A stretch of DNA of 64,000 nucleotides from Pandoraea terrae (GCF_902459695.1 NZ_CABPRZ010000005.1:186001-250000); one strand, 5' to 3'. Counted from the first letter of the stretch, positions 19,055 through 29,704 are shown. Program-made: numbers and translations. Notes: generated by a model not told the origin, from the letters alone.

Positions 19055-20542
19055 ATGAAGAAGACTCTCCTGATTCGTATTCTCCTCGGCAGCGTGATGG
19101 CTGCGTCGCTTGCCGGCGCACCGGCCATGCCTGCCTTTGCCGCGCCTGCGGCGGCTGCGCCGCTGACCGGCCTGCCTGATTTCACCCAGCTCGTCGACCG
19201 CGTCGGCCCGGCCGTCGTCAACATCCGCACGACGGAGCGCGTGTCCCGCGCCCAGCGCGGCGGACTGCCCCCGGGCATGGACGACGACATGGCCGAACTG
19301 TTCCGCCGCTTCTTCGGTATTCCGATGCCATCGCCCGGTCCCAAGGGCGGCACGCCCAAGAAGGGCCAGCCGCAGCCGGACGAAGAGCAGAACAGCGGCG
19401 TCGGCTCCGGCTTCGTGGTGTCGGCCGACGGCTACATCATGACCAACGCGCACGTCGTGGACGGCGCGGAGAGCATCTACGTCACGCTGACGGACAAGCG
19501 CGAATTCAAGGCCAAGCTGATCGGCGCCGACAAGCGCACCGACGTCGCGGTGGTCAAGGTCGACGCGCGCGATTTGCCGACCGTGCCGATCGGCGACTCG
19601 AACAAGCTGCGCGTGGGCGAATGGGTCGTGGCCATCGGCTCCCCGTTTGGCCTCGAGAACACCGTGACCGCAGGCATCGTCAGCGCCAAGGGGCGTGACA
19701 CGGGCGATTACCTGCCGTTCATCCAGACCGACGTTGCCGTGAACCCGGGTAATTCGGGCGGGCCGCTCATCAATATGCGCGGCGAGGTCGTGGGCATCAA
19801 CTCGATGATCTATAGCCAGACCGGCGGCTTCATGGGCATTTCGTTCGCGATTCCGATCGACGAAGTCATGCGTGTGGCCGAACAGCTCAAGAAGACCGGC
19901 AAGGTCGTGCGCGGACGCATCGGCGTGGCGATCAGCGAGGTCAGCAAGGATGTGGCCGATTCGCTGAACCTGCCGCGCGCCGCTGGCGCGCTCGTGCGCA
20001 GCGTCGAGCCGGGCAGTCCGGCCGAAAAGGCGGGCGTGTTGCCGGGCGACATCATCATGAAGTTCGACGGACGCGCCGTCGACCACGCGACCGACCTGCC
20101 GCGCATGGTCGGCGAGACGAAGCCGGGGGTGGCGTCCACGCTGCAAGTGCTGCGCAAGGGCAAGAACCAGGATTTGAAGATCACTATCGCCGAAGCGGAT
20201 ACCGACGTGCAGAAGCCGGCGAAGGCGTCGCAAGGTAGTGCCGACGTGCCGCACCCGAACGCGCTGGGTCTCGTGGTGTCCGACCTGACCGATGCGCAGC
20301 GCAAGGAATTGAAAATGCGCGGCGGGGTGGTCGTCGAACTGGCCGAAGGTCCTGCCGGCCGTGCAGGCCTGCAGCAGGGCGATATCATTCTGCGCGTGGG
20401 CGACACGGACATCACTTCCGCCAAGCAGTTCGAAGAGACCGTGAAGGGGCTCGACGCCAAGCGGCCGGTGGCGATTCTCGTGCGCCGTGGCGATGCCACC
20501 CAGTTCGTGCCACTGCGTCCGCGTACGCCGTCTGGCAAATAG
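19055..20542 (+). CDS. mucD: Periplasmic serine protease/chaperone MucD (DegP family)
   Basis: HtrA-type protease that degrades misfolded envelope proteins. The 495-aa product has a signal peptide ending near AMPAFAAPA, a trypsin-like domain with His133 (TNAHVVDGA), Asp163 (RTDVAVVKVDA) and Ser234 (NPGNSGGPL), and two PDZ domains, at about residues 290-375 and 405-490. It closes the sigma-E operon, the same arrangement as algU-mucA-mucB-mucD in Pseudomonas, 101 bp after rseB. Confidence 0.95.
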   Translation: MKKTLLIRILLGSVMAASLAGAPAMPAFAAPAAAAPLTGLPDFTQLVDRVGPAVVNIRTTERVSRAQRGGLPPGMDDDMAELFRRFFGIPMPSPGPKGGTPKKGQPQPDEEQNSGVGSGFVVSADGYIMTNAHVVDGAESIYVTLTDKREFKAKLIGADKRTDVAVVKVDARDLPTVPIGDSNKLRVGEWVVAIGSPFGLENTVTAGIVSAKGRDTGDYLPFIQTDVAVNPGNSGGPLINMRGEVVGINSMIYSQTGGFMGISFAIPIDEVMRVAEQLKKTGKVVRGRIGVAISEVSKDVADSLNLPRAAGALVRSVEPGSPAEKAGVLPGDIIMKFDGRAVDHATDLPRMVGETKPGVASTLQVLRKGKNQDLKITIAEADTDVQKPAKASQGSADVPHPNALGLVVSDLTDAQRKELKMRGGVVVELAEGPAGRAGLQQGDIILRVGDTDITSAKQFEETVKGLDAKRPVAILVRRGDATQFVPLRPRTPSGK

Positions 20543-20563
20543 GGCGGCAGGCGGATGCGCGGC

Positions 20564-20839
20564 ATGAGCGCACCGGCGTTGACGCTGTACGGCCGCAAGT
20601 GGTGTCATCTGTGCGATGACATGCTTGCGGCCCTCGAAGCGCTCCGGCCGGCCTATGACTTTTCCGTGACTGTCATCGACGTCGACAGTGATCCCGCGCT
20701 CGAAGCCCGCTTCGACGAGATCGTGCCGGTGCTGATGTTGGGCGCCATGGAGTTGTGCCGCTACCGATTCGACGATGCCGGTGTGCGGGCTGCGCTCGAT
20801 GGTGGCGAGAACGACGGTTCGATACGTCCTGACGCTTGA
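20564..20839 (+). CDS. Small thioredoxin-fold (glutaredoxin-like) protein
   Basis: A 91-aa glutaredoxin-like protein of the DUF836 kind, with the redox-active pair CHLC at Cys14 and Cys17 and a C-terminal VDSDPALEARFDEIVPVL segment containing the cis-proline. It starts 21 bp after mucD (an in-frame ATG 9 nt earlier is possible), so it is likely a fifth member of the stress operon, and lepA follows. The partner is unknown; this gene is often found between mucD and lepA in betaproteobacteria. Confidence 0.85.
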   Translation: MSAPALTLYGRKWCHLCDDMLAALEALRPAYDFSVTVIDVDSDPALEARFDEIVPVLMLGAMELCRYRFDDAGVRAALDGGENDGSIRPDA

Positions 20840-20878
20840 TTCAAAACGAGAAAAGGGCCGGTACGCTGCCGCTTTGGG

Positions 20879-20945
20879 CTAAAATGTCGAGTTAGCCGAT
20901 TCCCTTGAAGGCGGCCCCACGGGTGAACCCCCGGCGCCGCCTTTT
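20879..20945 (+). promoter_or_regulatory. lepA leader: -10 box and terminator-like hairpin
   Basis: TAAAAT at 20879-20884 could be a -10 box for lepA. Downstream, AAGGCGGC (20908-20915) pairs perfectly with GCCGCCTT (20936-20943), followed by a short T-run to 20945. The hairpin may end the mucD operon or act as an attenuator in the lepA leader. lepA itself shows no obvious ribosome site. Confidence 0.45.
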
Positions 20946-20959
20946 CCTCTTGCCGCTCC

Positions 20960-22765
20960 ATGAACCATATTCGCAATTTTTCGATCATCGCCCACATCGA
21001 CCACGGGAAATCCACCCTGGCCGATCGCATCATCCAGTTGAGCGGCGGATTGTCCGATCGTGAAATGGAAGCCCGGGTCCTCGACTCGATGGATCTCGAG
21101 CGCGAGCGCGGCATCACCATCAAGGCGCAGACCGCGGCCCTGGTGTACAAGTCGCGTGACGGCAACGTCTATAACCTGAACCTGATCGACACGCCGGGAC
21201 ACGTCGACTTCTCGTACGAAGTCAGCCGCTCGCTGTCGGCGTGCGAAGGCGCGCTGCTCGTCGTCGACGCCACGCAGGGCGTGGAAGCGCAAACCGTCGC
21301 CAACTGCTATACCGCCATCGAGCTCGGCGTGGAAGTGGTGCCGGTGCTCAACAAGATCGACTTGCCCTCGTCGAATCCCGAGAACGCGATCCAGGAGATC
21401 GAGGACGTGATCGGCATCGACGCCATGGACGCCGTGCGCTGCTCCGCCAAGACGGGCGAGGGCGTGGTCGACGTGCTCGAAGCCCTGATCGCCAAGGTGC
21501 CGCCGCCCAAGGGCGATGCGAAGGCGCCGTTGCAGGCGCTCATCATCGATTCGTGGTTCGATAACTACGTCGGCGTGGTGATGCTGGTGCGCATCGTCAA
21601 CGGCACCCTGAAACCCAAGGAAAAAATCCAGTTGATGGCCACTGGCGCGACCTATCCGGTCGAGCAGGTCGGCGTGTTCACGCCCAAGTCGCAGTCGCGC
21701 GATTCGTTGTCGGCGGGGCAGGTGGGCTTCATCATCTCCGGCATCAAGGAACTGGGCGCCGCCAAGGTGGGCGACACGGTGACGCATGCCGTGACGACCA
21801 CCACGAAGCCGGCGCCGGCGCCGCTGCCGGGCTTCAAGGAAGTCAAGCCGCAGGTGTTCGCCGGTCTTTATCCGGTCGAAGCGAATCAGTACGACGCGCT
21901 GCGCGAATCGCTCGAAAAGCTCAAGCTCAACGATGCATCGCTGCAATACGAGCCGGAAGTCTCGCAGGCCCTCGGCTTCGGTTTCCGTTGCGGATTCCTC
22001 GGCCTGCTGCACATGGAAATCGTGCAGGAGCGGCTCGAGCGCGAGTTCGACATGGACCTCATCACCACGGCGCCGACCGTGGTCTATGAAGTGGTGCAGC
22101 GCGACGGCACGACGATCATCGTTGAAAACCCGTCGAAGATGCCTGACCCGGGCCGCATTGAAGAGGTGCGCGAGCCGATCGTGACGGTCAATCTGTACAT
22201 GCCGCAGGAATACGTGGGCTCGGTCATCACGCTGTGCACGCAAAAGCGCGGCTCACAGATCAACATGAGCTATCACGGCCGCCAGGTGCAATTGACGTAC
22301 GAAATCCCGATGGCGGAAATCGTGCTCGATTTCTTCGATCGCCTGAAGTCGGTGTCGCGCGGCTATGCGTCGATGGACTACGAGTTCAAGGAGTACCGCG
22401 CGTCCGACGTCGTGAAGGTCGACATGCTGATCAACGGCGACAAGGTCGACGCGTTGTCGATCATCGTGCACCGTTCCGCAAGCCAGCAACGCGGCCGTCA
22501 GGTGGCGGCGAAGATGCGCGAGATCATCCCGCGTCAAATGTACGATGTTGCCATTCAGGCCGCGATCGGCGCGAACATCATCGCGCGCGAAAACATCAAG
22601 GCATTGCGCAAGAACGTGCTGGCCAAGTGTTACGGCGGCGACATCTCACGCAAGAAGAAGCTGTTGGAGAAACAGAAGGAAGGTAAGAAACGCATGAAAC
22701 AAGTGGGCTCGGTCGAGATCCCGCAGGAAGCGTTCCTGGCCATTTTGCAAGTCGAAGACAAGTAA
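20960..22765 (+). CDS. lepA: Elongation factor 4 (LepA)
   Basis: Ribosome-associated GTPase that assists translation and 30S biogenesis. The 601-aa product starts [19 protein letters not shown] (G1 loop). DTPGHVDFS is G3 and NKIDLPSS is G4. The EF-G-like domains and the LepA-specific C-terminal domain with [20 protein letters not shown] follow. Length is normal for the family. lepB follows after 18 bp, the conserved lepA-lepB order. Confidence 0.98.
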   Translation: MNHIRNFSIIAHIDHGKSTLADRIIQLSGGLSDREMEARVLDSMDLERERGITIKAQTAALVYKSRDGNVYNLNLIDTPGHVDFSYEVSRSLSACEGALLVVDATQGVEAQTVANCYTAIELGVEVVPVLNKIDLPSSNPENAIQEIEDVIGIDAMDAVRCSAKTGEGVVDVLEALIAKVPPPKGDAKAPLQALIIDSWFDNYVGVVMLVRIVNGTLKPKEKIQLMATGATYPVEQVGVFTPKSQSRDSLSAGQVGFIISGIKELGAAKVGDTVTHAVTTTTKPAPAPLPGFKEVKPQVFAGLYPVEANQYDALRESLEKLKLNDASLQYEPEVSQALGFGFRCGFLGLLHMEIVQERLEREFDMDLITTAPTVVYEVVQRDGTTIIVENPSKMPDPGRIEEVREPIVTVNLYMPQEYVGSVITLCTQKRGSQINMSYHGRQVQLTYEIPMAEIVLDFFDRLKSVSRGYASMDYEFKEYRASDVVKVDMLINGDKVDALSIIVHRSASQQRGRQVAAKMREIIPRQMYDVAIQAAIGANIIARENIKALRKNVLAKCYGGDISRKKKLLEKQKEGKKRMKQVGSVEIPQEAFLAILQVEDK

Positions 22766-22783
22766 GCCACAACGAGACTTTTG

Positions 22784-23680
22784 ATGAATTTCGCCCTGAT
22801 TCTTTTGATCCTGGTCGCCGTGACCGGGGTGGCCTGGGTGGCCGACAAGCTAGTGTTTCAGCCGGCACGCCGCCGGGCTGCCGAAGCCGCGCTGGCGCAA
22901 TTCGATCAGCAGCAGTTGGCGCTGACGATGCCGGGCGGCGCCTCCGATGGCATCGACCGGGCGCGCGCCAAGGTGCGCGACGACAAACTGCGCCAGCCGT
23001 GGTGGCTGGAGTATTCGGCGAGCTTTTTTCCAGTCATCCTGGCGGTGTTCGTGCTGCGCTCGTTCGTGGTCGAGCCGTTCAAGATTCCGTCGGGTTCGAT
23101 GATCCCGACGTTGCTTGTCGGCGACTTCATTCTCGTCAACAAATACGAATACGGCATCCGCTTGCCGGTCATCAACAAGAAAATCCTCGACATCGGCGAG
23201 CCGAAGCGCGGCGACGTGATGGTCTTCCGTTACCCGAAAGACGAGTCGATGGACTACATCAAGCGCGTGATCGGCGTACCTGGCGACATCGTGGCGTACC
23301 AGAACAAGCGTCTGACGATCAACGGCCAATCCGTGCCGGCCGCAGCGTTGCCCGATTATTTTGACGAAGAGCATATCGCCTACTTCAAGCAATTCGAAGA
23401 GGAAGTCGGCGGCGTGAAGCACCATATTCTCAACGATCCGAACGTGCCGCCGTTCATCGTCGGCGCCGACGATTTCCCGTTCCGCGAGAACTGCAGCTAC
23501 AACAGCCAGGGCGTGATCTGCAAGGTGCCCGCGGGCCACTACTTCATGATGGGCGACAACCGCGACAACAGCGCGGACAGCCGCTACTGGGGGTTCGTGC
23601 CGGACAAGAACATCGTCGGCCGTGCTTTCTTCATCTGGATGAATTTCTCGGATCTGAAGCGCCTCGGCGCCTTCCACTGA
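22784..23680 (+). CDS. lepB: Signal peptidase I
   Basis: Inner-membrane protease that removes signal peptides of exported proteins. In the 298-aa product, membrane segments lie at about residues 2-20 and 78-93. The catalytic Ser105 is in IPSGSMIPTL and Lys160 in DYIKRVIGVPGD, forming the Ser-Lys dyad. Box E GDNRDNSADSRYWGFVP is present. The ATG at 22784 was used. A long AT-rich gap separates it from rnc. Confidence 0.97.
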   Translation: MNFALILLILVAVTGVAWVADKLVFQPARRRAAEAALAQFDQQQLALTMPGGASDGIDRARAKVRDDKLRQPWWLEYSASFFPVILAVFVLRSFVVEPFKIPSGSMIPTLLVGDFILVNKYEYGIRLPVINKKILDIGEPKRGDVMVFRYPKDESMDYIKRVIGVPGDIVAYQNKRLTINGQSVPAAALPDYFDEEHIAYFKQFEEEVGGVKHHILNDPNVPPFIVGADDFPFRENCSYNSQGVICKVPAGHYFMMGDNRDNSADSRYWGFVPDKNIVGRAFFIWMNFSDLKRLGAFH

Positions 23681-23787
23681 GCGGGGTTGCGCCATTGACC
23701 GAGCGGCATGCCCGTCGGAGGACAGGCATGCCGGGGTCAGATGCCTGGCATCCGCGCGGGAGATTCATTTCTGATTTTGGTGCAATA

Positions 23788-23872
23788 ACGTAATAAATCG
23801 GCAATTGTTGTTGGATTTGACGTAAATAGCGGCAATTATTGGCAATTATTGCTTGGAAATTGCCTGACGTCA
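23788..23872. repeat. AT-rich repeat cluster upstream of rnc
   Basis: The 322-bp lepB-rnc gap has no gene but holds a markedly AT-rich stretch. Two related repeats begin with ACGTAA at 23788 and 23820 (32 bp apart) and both run into CGGCAATT. GGCAATTATT is then repeated exactly in tandem (23831-23850). GGCAATT (23841-23847) and AATTGCC (23858-23864) form an inverted repeat, and TGACGTCA (23865-23872) is a perfect palindrome. This looks like a protein-binding region ahead of rnc. Confidence 0.5.
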
Positions 23873-23990
23873 CAACCTCTGCGTCGGATCCCCGTCCAAC
23901 CCTCTCCAGACCTTTTCCCGGCCCATTGTTTCGTCGTCTCGACAGCGTCGTTTCTTGGCGACGACCCGCGCCGGGGCCGGGCCGTCGCGC

Positions 23991-23996
23991 TATACT
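23991..23996 (+). promoter_or_regulatory. Possible -10 box of rnc
   Basis: TATACT is a good -10 hexamer ending six bases before the rnc ATG. Transcription would then start at or next to the A of the ATG, giving a leaderless message. No ribosome-binding site is visible upstream of the ATG, which agrees with this. No convincing -35 was found. Confidence 0.4.
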
Positions 23997-24002
23997 TGCG
24001 CC

Positions 24003-24938
24003 ATGCCTCAATCTCTGAACCAGCTGGAAGAACGCCTCCAGTATCGTTTTCACGATGCGGAATTGCTATGTCAAGCGCTAACGCATCGTAGCCACAGTGC
24101 TGCCAACAATGAGCGGCTTGAATTCCTCGGTGACTCGATCCTGAACTGTGCGGTCGCGGCGTTGTTGTTCCGCCGCTATGCCAAGCTCGACGAAGGCGAC
24201 CTCTCGCGTGTGCGAGCCAATCTCGTGAAGCAGCAATCGCTGTATGAGATTGCGCAGACGCTTGGGGTTTCCGATTTCCTGCGCCTTGGCGAAGGGGAAC
24301 TCAAGAGCGGCGGTTTCCGTCGCCCGTCGATCCTGGCCGACACCCTCGAAGCGTTATTCGGCGCGGTTTTCCTCGACGGCGGATTCGAAGCGGCGTATGC
24401 CGTGATCGAGCACCTTTACGTGCCGGTGCTAGAGCACGTCGACCCGAAGACGCTCGGCAAGGACGCCAAGACCTTGCTGCAGGAATATCTGCAGGGGCAC
24501 AAGATTGCGTTGCCGCAGTATGCGGTGATCGCCACGCATGGGGCGGCGCATAACCAGCAGTTCGAGGTCGAATGCACCGTTCCCAAGCTTGACATCAAGG
24601 TCGGGGGCGCGGGCGCAAGCCGTCGTGCCGCCGAGCAGGCTGCGGCCAAGAAGGCGCTCGAGGAAGTGCAGAAAATGCCGGCGCTCGCGCGTCCGAAGGC
24701 GGAGAAGGGGGCGAAGGCTTCGCGCAAGCGCGCGGCCAAGCATGACGATGCGGGCACCAGCGCACGTCCGGCCCACGCGCCTGCCGTCACGGCCGCCCCT
24801 GCGATGACCGCGGCGGTGAACAACGGCAGTGCGAAGGCAGCGTCCAACGCGCCTGCGGCGCCCTCGGGCGCAGGCGTTGCCGAAACGGATACGCCCGCCG
24901 CCAAGACTGCCGGCAGCACGCCGCCAGCGGTCGCCTGA
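24003..24938 (+). CDS. rnc: Ribonuclease III
   Basis: Double-strand-specific RNase that processes rRNA precursors and structured mRNAs. The start [16 protein letters not shown] is standard. The catalytic signature is [13 protein letters not shown] (Glu40, Asp44), with a double-stranded-RNA-binding domain at about residues 155-225 ([18 protein letters not shown]). Residues 228-311 form an Ala/Lys-rich tail that E. coli RNase III (226 aa) lacks; long tails are common in Burkholderiales. The order lepB-rnc-era-recO is conserved. Confidence 0.96.
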   Translation: MPQSLNQLEERLQYRFHDAELLCQALTHRSHSAANNERLEFLGDSILNCAVAALLFRRYAKLDEGDLSRVRANLVKQQSLYEIAQTLGVSDFLRLGEGELKSGGFRRPSILADTLEALFGAVFLDGGFEAAYAVIEHLYVPVLEHVDPKTLGKDAKTLLQEYLQGHKIALPQYAVIATHGAAHNQQFEVECTVPKLDIKVGGAGASRRAAEQAAAKKALEEVQKMPALARPKAEKGAKASRKRAAKHDDAGTSARPAHAPAVTAAPAMTAAVNNGSAKAASNAPAAPSGAGVAETDTPAAKTAGSTPPAVA

Positions 24939-25081
24939 ACCCGGCGCGCTGCCAATCGGCGAGTCGGCGAGGCGGCGCGGCGGCGCACGGGCATATCCGC
25001 ATCCGGGTATCCGGCGATGTCAATTATTAGCTGTTCGATGTGCCGGGCACGTCGCGGCGACCCATCAAGAAAGGGAATCAC

Positions 25082-25975
25082 ATGAACGACACCTCAGATT
25101 TTCGCTGCGGCACCGTAGCGATCGTCGGGCGTCCCAACGTCGGCAAATCGACGCTGATGAACGCGTTGGTTGGCCAGAAGATCAGCATCACGTCGCGCAA
25201 GGCCCAAACCACGCGTCACCGCATCACCGGTATCCGCACAACGGAAGACGCGCAATTCGTGTTCGTCGACACGCCCGGTTTCCAGACGCGTCATGCCACT
25301 GCGTTGAACCGTTCGCTCAACCGTGCGGTAACGTCGACCTTGTCGAGCGTCGATATCGTCCTGTTCGTGATCGAAGCCGGCAATTTCGGGCCGGACGACG
25401 AGAAAGTGCTCAAGCTGCTGCCGGACAATGTACCGGTCATGCTCGTACTCAACAAGCTCGATCGCGTCGGTGACAAGGGCGAGCTGTTCCCGTTCATGAA
25501 ACAGATCACTGACCTGCGCGAATTCCGCGAGGTCATCCCGATGTCGGCAAAGCGCCACGAAGACATTGAGCGTCTTCTCGCAACGTTGCGCCCGCATCTG
25601 CTCGTCGGTGACCCGATTTACGGGGAGGATGACCTGACCGATCGCAGCGAGCGCTTCCTGGCCGCCGAAATCCTGCGTGAGAAAGTGTTCCGCTGGACGG
25701 GCGATGAACTGCCGTACACGAGCACGGTGCTCATCGACAAGTTCGAGCAGGAAGGTAACCTGAGGCGCGTTTTCGCGACGATCCTGGTCGATCGCGACAG
25801 CCACAAGGCGATGATCATCGGCGCGAAGGGCGCGAAGCTCAAACAGATCAGCACCGAAGCGCGCCTTGACATGGCCAAGCTGTTCGATGGCCCCGTCTAT
25901 CTGGAAGTCTGGATCAAGATCAAGAGCGGCTGGGCCGACAACGAGGCTGGCCTGCGGGCATATGGCTACGAATGA
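25082..25975 (+). CDS. era: GTPase Era
   Basis: Essential GTPase that binds the 3' end of 16S rRNA during 30S assembly. In the 297-aa product, G1 is [10 protein letters not shown]3 DTPGFQ and G4 NKLDRV. The KH domain contains [26 protein letters not shown] upstream of the ATG at 25082 is a fair ribosome site. It overlaps recO by 14 nt. Confidence 0.97.
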   Translation: MNDTSDFRCGTVAIVGRPNVGKSTLMNALVGQKISITSRKAQTTRHRITGIRTTEDAQFVFVDTPGFQTRHATALNRSLNRAVTSTLSSVDIVLFVIEAGNFGPDDEKVLKLLPDNVPVMLVLNKLDRVGDKGELFPFMKQITDLREFREVIPMSAKRHEDIERLLATLRPHLLVGDPIYGEDDLTDRSERFLAAEILREKVFRWTGDELPYTSTVLIDKFEQEGNLRRVFATILVDRDSHKAMIIGAKGAKLKQISTEARLDMAKLFDGPVYLEVWIKIKSGWADNEAGLRAYGYE

Positions 25976-26798
25976 TGTCGATGCCGGCGGCGACGAGGTC
26001 GAATCCCCCGACAACCGCCAGCCGGCACCCGCGGCAATCAAGAAGACCCGGCGGGCGTCGCCACGCCAGCCGGCGCGTCCGGACACGCGCGTGCAGGAGC
26101 AGCCCGCATTCGTGCTGCACAGCTATCCGTATCGCGAAACCAGCCTGATCATCGACGTGCTCACGCGCGACTTTGGGCGCCTGGCGCTCGTGGCCAAGGG
26201 GGCGAAACGTCCGCATTCCGCCTTGCGCGGTGTCTTGCAGACGTTCCAGCCGCTGGCGCTTTCGTGGACCGGCAAGGCTGAGTTGCGCACCCTCACCAAG
26301 GCCGAATGGGTCGGCGGGTTGCGTCCCCTGGAAGGCGACGCCCTGCTCTCCGGCTTCTACCTGAACGAACTGCTCGTGAAATTCTGTGCGCGCGAAGATC
26401 CGCACGAAAAGCTGTTCAATCACTATCTGGCCACGCTCCACCATCTGGCGCATGACGAGCCGCCCGCCATCATCCTGCGTGCCTTCGAGCGCGTGTTGTT
26501 GCGCGAGACCGGCTATGCCGTCGCCTTCGATCGTTGTACGCAGACGCGTGCGCGCGTGCTGCCCGAGCGCCAGTATGTGTTCCATCCGGACTGGGGCGTG
26601 AGGCCCGCGCGGGGCGACGAGCCCGACGAATGGCCCGTCGTGTCCGGCCAGACGCTGCTCGACATGGAGCAGGACGACTACGCACGTGCGCAGACGGTTC
26701 AGCAAAGCAAACTCCTGATGCGCTTCCTGCTCAATTATCATTTGGGCGGCGTGCCGCTCAATACGCGGCAAATCCTGCTCGATCTGCAAAAACTGTGA
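25962..26798 (+). CDS. recO: DNA repair protein RecO
   Basis: Recombination mediator of the RecFOR pathway that helps load RecA at gaps. The 278-aa product has an OB-fold domain starting at [20 protein letters not shown] and the usual [14 protein letters not shown]. About 45 polar, Pro/Arg-rich residues precede the OB fold; E. coli RecO (242 aa) lacks them. The start is ATG 25962 inside the end of era; the exact start within the extension is uncertain. The zinc-binding cysteines of some RecO proteins are absent. Confidence 0.92.
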   Translation: MATNDVDAGGDEVESPDNRQPAPAAIKKTRRASPRQPARPDTRVQEQPAFVLHSYPYRETSLIIDVLTRDFGRLALVAKGAKRPHSALRGVLQTFQPLALSWTGKAELRTLTKAEWVGGLRPLEGDALLSGFYLNELLVKFCAREDPHEKLFNHYLATLHHLAHDEPPAIILRAFERVLLRETGYAVAFDRCTQTRARVLPERQYVFHPDWGVRPARGDEPDEWPVVSGQTLLDMEQDDYARAQTVQQSKLLMRFLLNYHLGGVPLNTRQILLDLQKL

Positions 26799-26803
26799 GC
26801 CCT

Positions 26804-27565
26804 ATGAGCCTGTTCGACCATTCTCCCGTCATTGACCTCGGCGTGAACATCGATCACGTCGCGACATTGCGCAACGCGCGTGGCACCGTCTATCCCGATC
26901 CGATCCAGGCAGCGCTGCTTGCCGAGGAAGCCGGCGCGGACGTGATCACGCTGCATCTGCGCGAAGACCGCCGGCACATCAAGGACGAGGACGTGACGAA
27001 CCTGCGTGGCCGGTTGAAGACGCGCATGAACCTCGAGTGTGCCGTCACGGAAGAAATGCTCGCGTTCGCCTGCCGCGTGAAGCCGGAGGACGTTTGCCTC
27101 GTGCCCGAGAAGCGCGAGGAAGTCACGACGGAAGGCGGGCTCGATGTCGTCGGCTTGTACGACAGCGTGGCTGCCGCGACGGCGAGGCTGATGGCATCGG
27201 GCAGCCGCGTGTCGTTGTTCATCGATCCCGACGACGCTGCCATTCGCGCCGCCGCCCGCATGGGCGCGCCGGTGATCGAACTGCATACCGGACGTTATGC
27301 CGAAGCGCGTGACGAAGCGTCACAACTGGCCGAATTCGCGCGCATCGAGCGCAGCGTCGAACTGGGCCTGTCGCTGGGCCTGAAGGTCAACGCAGGACAT
27401 GGCCTGCATTATCAGAACGTGCAGCCGATCGCGGCCATCGAAGGCATTGCCGAGTTGAACATCGGCCATGCGATCGTGGCGCATGCGATTTTCGCGGGCT
27501 GGCAGAACGCCGTGCGCGAGATGAAGGCGATCATGATCGCGAGCCGTCTGTCGGCGGCGCGCTGA
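26804..27565 (+). CDS. pdxJ: Pyridoxine 5'-phosphate synthase
   Basis: Last step of the DXP-dependent vitamin B6 pathway: condenses 1-deoxyxylulose 5-phosphate with 3-amino-2-oxopropyl phosphate. The 253-aa TIM-barrel protein has [14 protein letters not shown] at its N-terminus, HLREDRRHI and the family segment [28 protein letters not shown] and [11 protein letters not shown] complete the phosphate-binding regions. It starts 5 bp after recO, in the conserved recO-pdxJ-acpS order. Confidence 0.97.
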   Translation: MSLFDHSPVIDLGVNIDHVATLRNARGTVYPDPIQAALLAEEAGADVITLHLREDRRHIKDEDVTNLRGRLKTRMNLECAVTEEMLAFACRVKPEDVCLVPEKREEVTTEGGLDVVGLYDSVAAATARLMASGSRVSLFIDPDDAAIRAAARMGAPVIELHTGRYAEARDEASQLAEFARIERSVELGLSLGLKVNAGHGLHYQNVQPIAAIEGIAELNIGHAIVAHAIFAGWQNAVREMKAIMIASRLSAAR

Positions 27566-27607
27566 TTGCTGCCACGCGCCCATATTCGACCTGCGAGGCC
27601 TGAGCCC

Positions 27608-28021
27608 ATGATTCACGGCATCGGCACCGACATTCTCCAGATCAGCCGCGTCGTCGGCGTGATGGAGCGTACGCACGGCCGCTTCGCGGAAAAGATCCTC
27701 GGCCCGGAGGAGCTCAAGATTTACCACGCGCGCCGGGCGCGATCCGCCGTGCGCGGCCTCGCATTCCTGTCGACCCGCTTCGCGGCCAAGGAGGCTGTGT
27801 CGAAGGCGATCGGCCTCGGCATGCGCTGGCCGATGACGTGGCGTGCCGTGCAAACCCTCAATGCGCCTTCGGGCAAGCCGGTCGTGGTCGCTTCGGGCGA
27901 ACTGGCCGAATGGCTCGCGGCGCGAAACCTCGTCATTGACATTACGATCACCGACGAGAAGGACTACGCGGTCGCTTTCGCGATCGCATCGATCAAAACG
28001 CCATCGGAGACCCCCCAATGA
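27608..28021 (+). CDS. acpS: Holo-ACP synthase
   Basis: Transfers phosphopantetheine from CoA to Ser37 of AcpP (encoded at 14.6 kb). The 137-aa product has MIHGIGTDI with the magnesium-binding Asp and [12 protein letters not shown] with the catalytic Glu-Lys. [11 protein letters not shown] is diagnostic for AcpS. Its stop overlaps the nagZ start by 4 nt (ATGA). Confidence 0.96.
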   Translation: MIHGIGTDILQISRVVGVMERTHGRFAEKILGPEELKIYHARRARSAVRGLAFLSTRFAAKEAVSKAIGLGMRWPMTWRAVQTLNAPSGKPVVVASGELAEWLAARNLVIDITITDEKDYAVAFAIASIKTPSETPQ

Positions 28022-29061
28022 GCAAGCGCAGACCCGGCCCGGTGATGCTGGACGTGGTCGGATTGACCCTCAGTGAAGACGACATCCGCCGTATCGACCA
28101 CCCGCTGACCGGCGGTGTAATCCTGTTCGCGCGCAATTTCGACGACCGCGAGCAACTGTGTGCGTTGACCAGGCAGATTCGCGAAGTACGCGACGATATC
28201 CTGATTGCGGTCGACCATGAAGGCGGCCGCGTGCAGCGATTCCGTACGGACGGGTTCACGCGCCTGCCCGCGATGCGCCTGATCGGCGAACTGTGGGAGC
28301 GCGATGTCCTGCTTGCCACGCGTGTGGCGACGGCGGTCGGCTACCTGCTGGCGGCCGAACTGCGCACCTGCGACATCGACTTGAGTTTCACGCCGGTGCT
28401 GGACCTCGACTATGGGGTATCGGAGGTGATCGGCGACCGTTCGTTCCATCGCGATCCGCGCATCGTCGCATTACTCGCCAAGAGCCTGAATCATGGCCTG
28501 CTGCTGGCCGGCATGGCCAATTGCGGCAAGCACTTCCCGGGACATGGATTCGTCACGGCGGACTCGCACCATGAGATTCCGGTCGACGAACGCTCGCTTG
28601 AAGACATCCTCACGCTCGACGCCGAGCCATATGCATGGTTGGGCATGGCGCTGACGGCGGTCATGCCGGCGCACGTCATTTATCCGAAGGTCGACGCCCA
28701 TCCTGCGGGTTTCTCGAAAGTGTGGCTCAAGGACATCCTGCGCGGCCGCCATCGTTTCGACGGCGTGATTTTCAGTGACGATCTGAGCATGGAGGGGGCA
28801 AGCGTGGCCGGGGACGTGGTGGCGGCGGCGCATGCGGCGCTCGATGCTGGTTGCGACATGGTGCTGATTTGCAACAGTCCGGACAAGGCGGACCAACTGC
28901 TGCGCGAAATGAAAACGATTCAGGATCCGGTATCGCAGCGCCGCATCAAACATCTGAGGGCGCGCGGCAAGGCTTATGGCTGGGAAAAACTCCAGGCCCA
29001 ACCGGAATACCTGGCCGCCCAGAAGTTGCTGGAACAAGCCTTCGCCTGCGAGGCACCATAA
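28018..29061 (+). CDS. nagZ: Beta-N-acetylhexosaminidase NagZ (GH3)
   Basis: Cytosolic glycosidase that cuts GlcNAc from anhydro-muropeptides during cell-wall recycling; its product feeds the AmpR signal for beta-lactamase induction where that exists. The 347-aa product has [18 protein letters not shown], the NagZ motif with the catalytic-loop His, and the nucleophile Asp in [22 protein letters not shown] is also typical. It is coupled to acpS by ATGA and ends the long plus-strand run at a strong terminator. Confidence 0.96.
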   Translation: MSKRRPGPVMLDVVGLTLSEDDIRRIDHPLTGGVILFARNFDDREQLCALTRQIREVRDDILIAVDHEGGRVQRFRTDGFTRLPAMRLIGELWERDVLLATRVATAVGYLLAAELRTCDIDLSFTPVLDLDYGVSEVIGDRSFHRDPRIVALLAKSLNHGLLLAGMANCGKHFPGHGFVTADSHHEIPVDERSLEDILTLDAEPYAWLGMALTAVMPAHVIYPKVDAHPAGFSKVWLKDILRGRHRFDGVIFSDDLSMEGASVAGDVVAAAHAALDAGCDMVLICNSPDKADQLLREMKTIQDPVSQRRIKHLRARGKAYGWEKLQAQPEYLAAQKLLEQAFACEAP

Positions 29062-29099
29062 AAAAAAGCTCGCCCCGAGAAGGGGGCGAGCGTTTTCTT
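29061..29099. terminator. Bidirectional terminator between nagZ and efp
   Basis: GCTCGCCCC (29068-29076) pairs with GGGGCGAGC (29083-29091) around GAGAAG. Plus-strand T-rich tail GTTTTCTT follows; on the minus strand seven T (complement of A29061-29067) follow. It serves both converging genes. Confidence 0.92.
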
Positions 29100-29146
29100 G
29101 CGTGGGCGAGCATGCCGGAGCACACGCGCCGTCACGGCGCGATAAC

Positions 29147-29704
29147 TTACGCGCGGCTGCGGTATTCGCCGGTGCGCGTATCGATTTCGATCTTGTCGCC
29201 GGTCGTGCAGAACAGCGGCACGGAGATTTCGAAGCCGGTAGCGATCTTGGCGGGCTTGAGCACCTTGCCCGACGACGTATCGCCCTTGACGGCCGGTTCC
29301 GTGTACGTGATTTCGCGCACGATCGTGGTTGGCAGTTCGACCGAGATGGCTTGTTCGTTGAACAGCACGACTTCGCAAGCCATGCCTTCTTCGAGGTAGT
29401 GCAGGGCGTCGCCGAGGTTTTCGGCATCGACTTCATACTGGTTGAAGTCGGCGTCCATGAAGACATAGGCCGGATCGGCGAAGTACGAGTAGGTCACGTC
29501 CTGGCGATCGAGGCGGACGTCTTCGAACTTGTCGTCGGCCTTGTAGACGGATTCGCTGGAGCCAACGCCCTGCAGCTTCTTGAACTTCATCTTGACGACA
29601 GCGGAGTTACGCCCCGACTTGTTGTATTCGGCCTTGACGACAACCTGGGCGGTACCGTCGATCATGACGACGTTGCCAACGCGGAGTTCCTGAGCGGTTT
29701 TCAT
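29147..29704 (-). CDS. efp: Translation elongation factor P, Arg32 type
   Basis: Relieves ribosome stalling at polyproline. The 185-aa protein has the three-domain EF-P pattern and starts [14 protein letters not shown]. The loop that reaches the peptidyl-transferase centre reads [12 protein letters not shown], with Arg32 at the tip rather than the Lys34 of E. coli. Arg32 EF-P is rhamnosylated by EarP, and earP lies just upstream on the same strand (188 bp gap). The C-terminal [15 protein letters not shown] is typical. Confidence 0.97.
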   Translation of the reverse strand: MKTAQELRVGNVVMIDGTAQVVVKAEYNKSGRNSAVVKMKFKKLQGVGSSESVYKADDKFEDVRLDRQDVTYSYFADPAYVFMDADFNQYEVDAENLGDALHYLEEGMACEVVLFNEQAISVELPTTIVREITYTEPAVKGDTSSGKVLKPAKIATGFEISVPLFCTTGDKIEIDTRTGEYRSRA

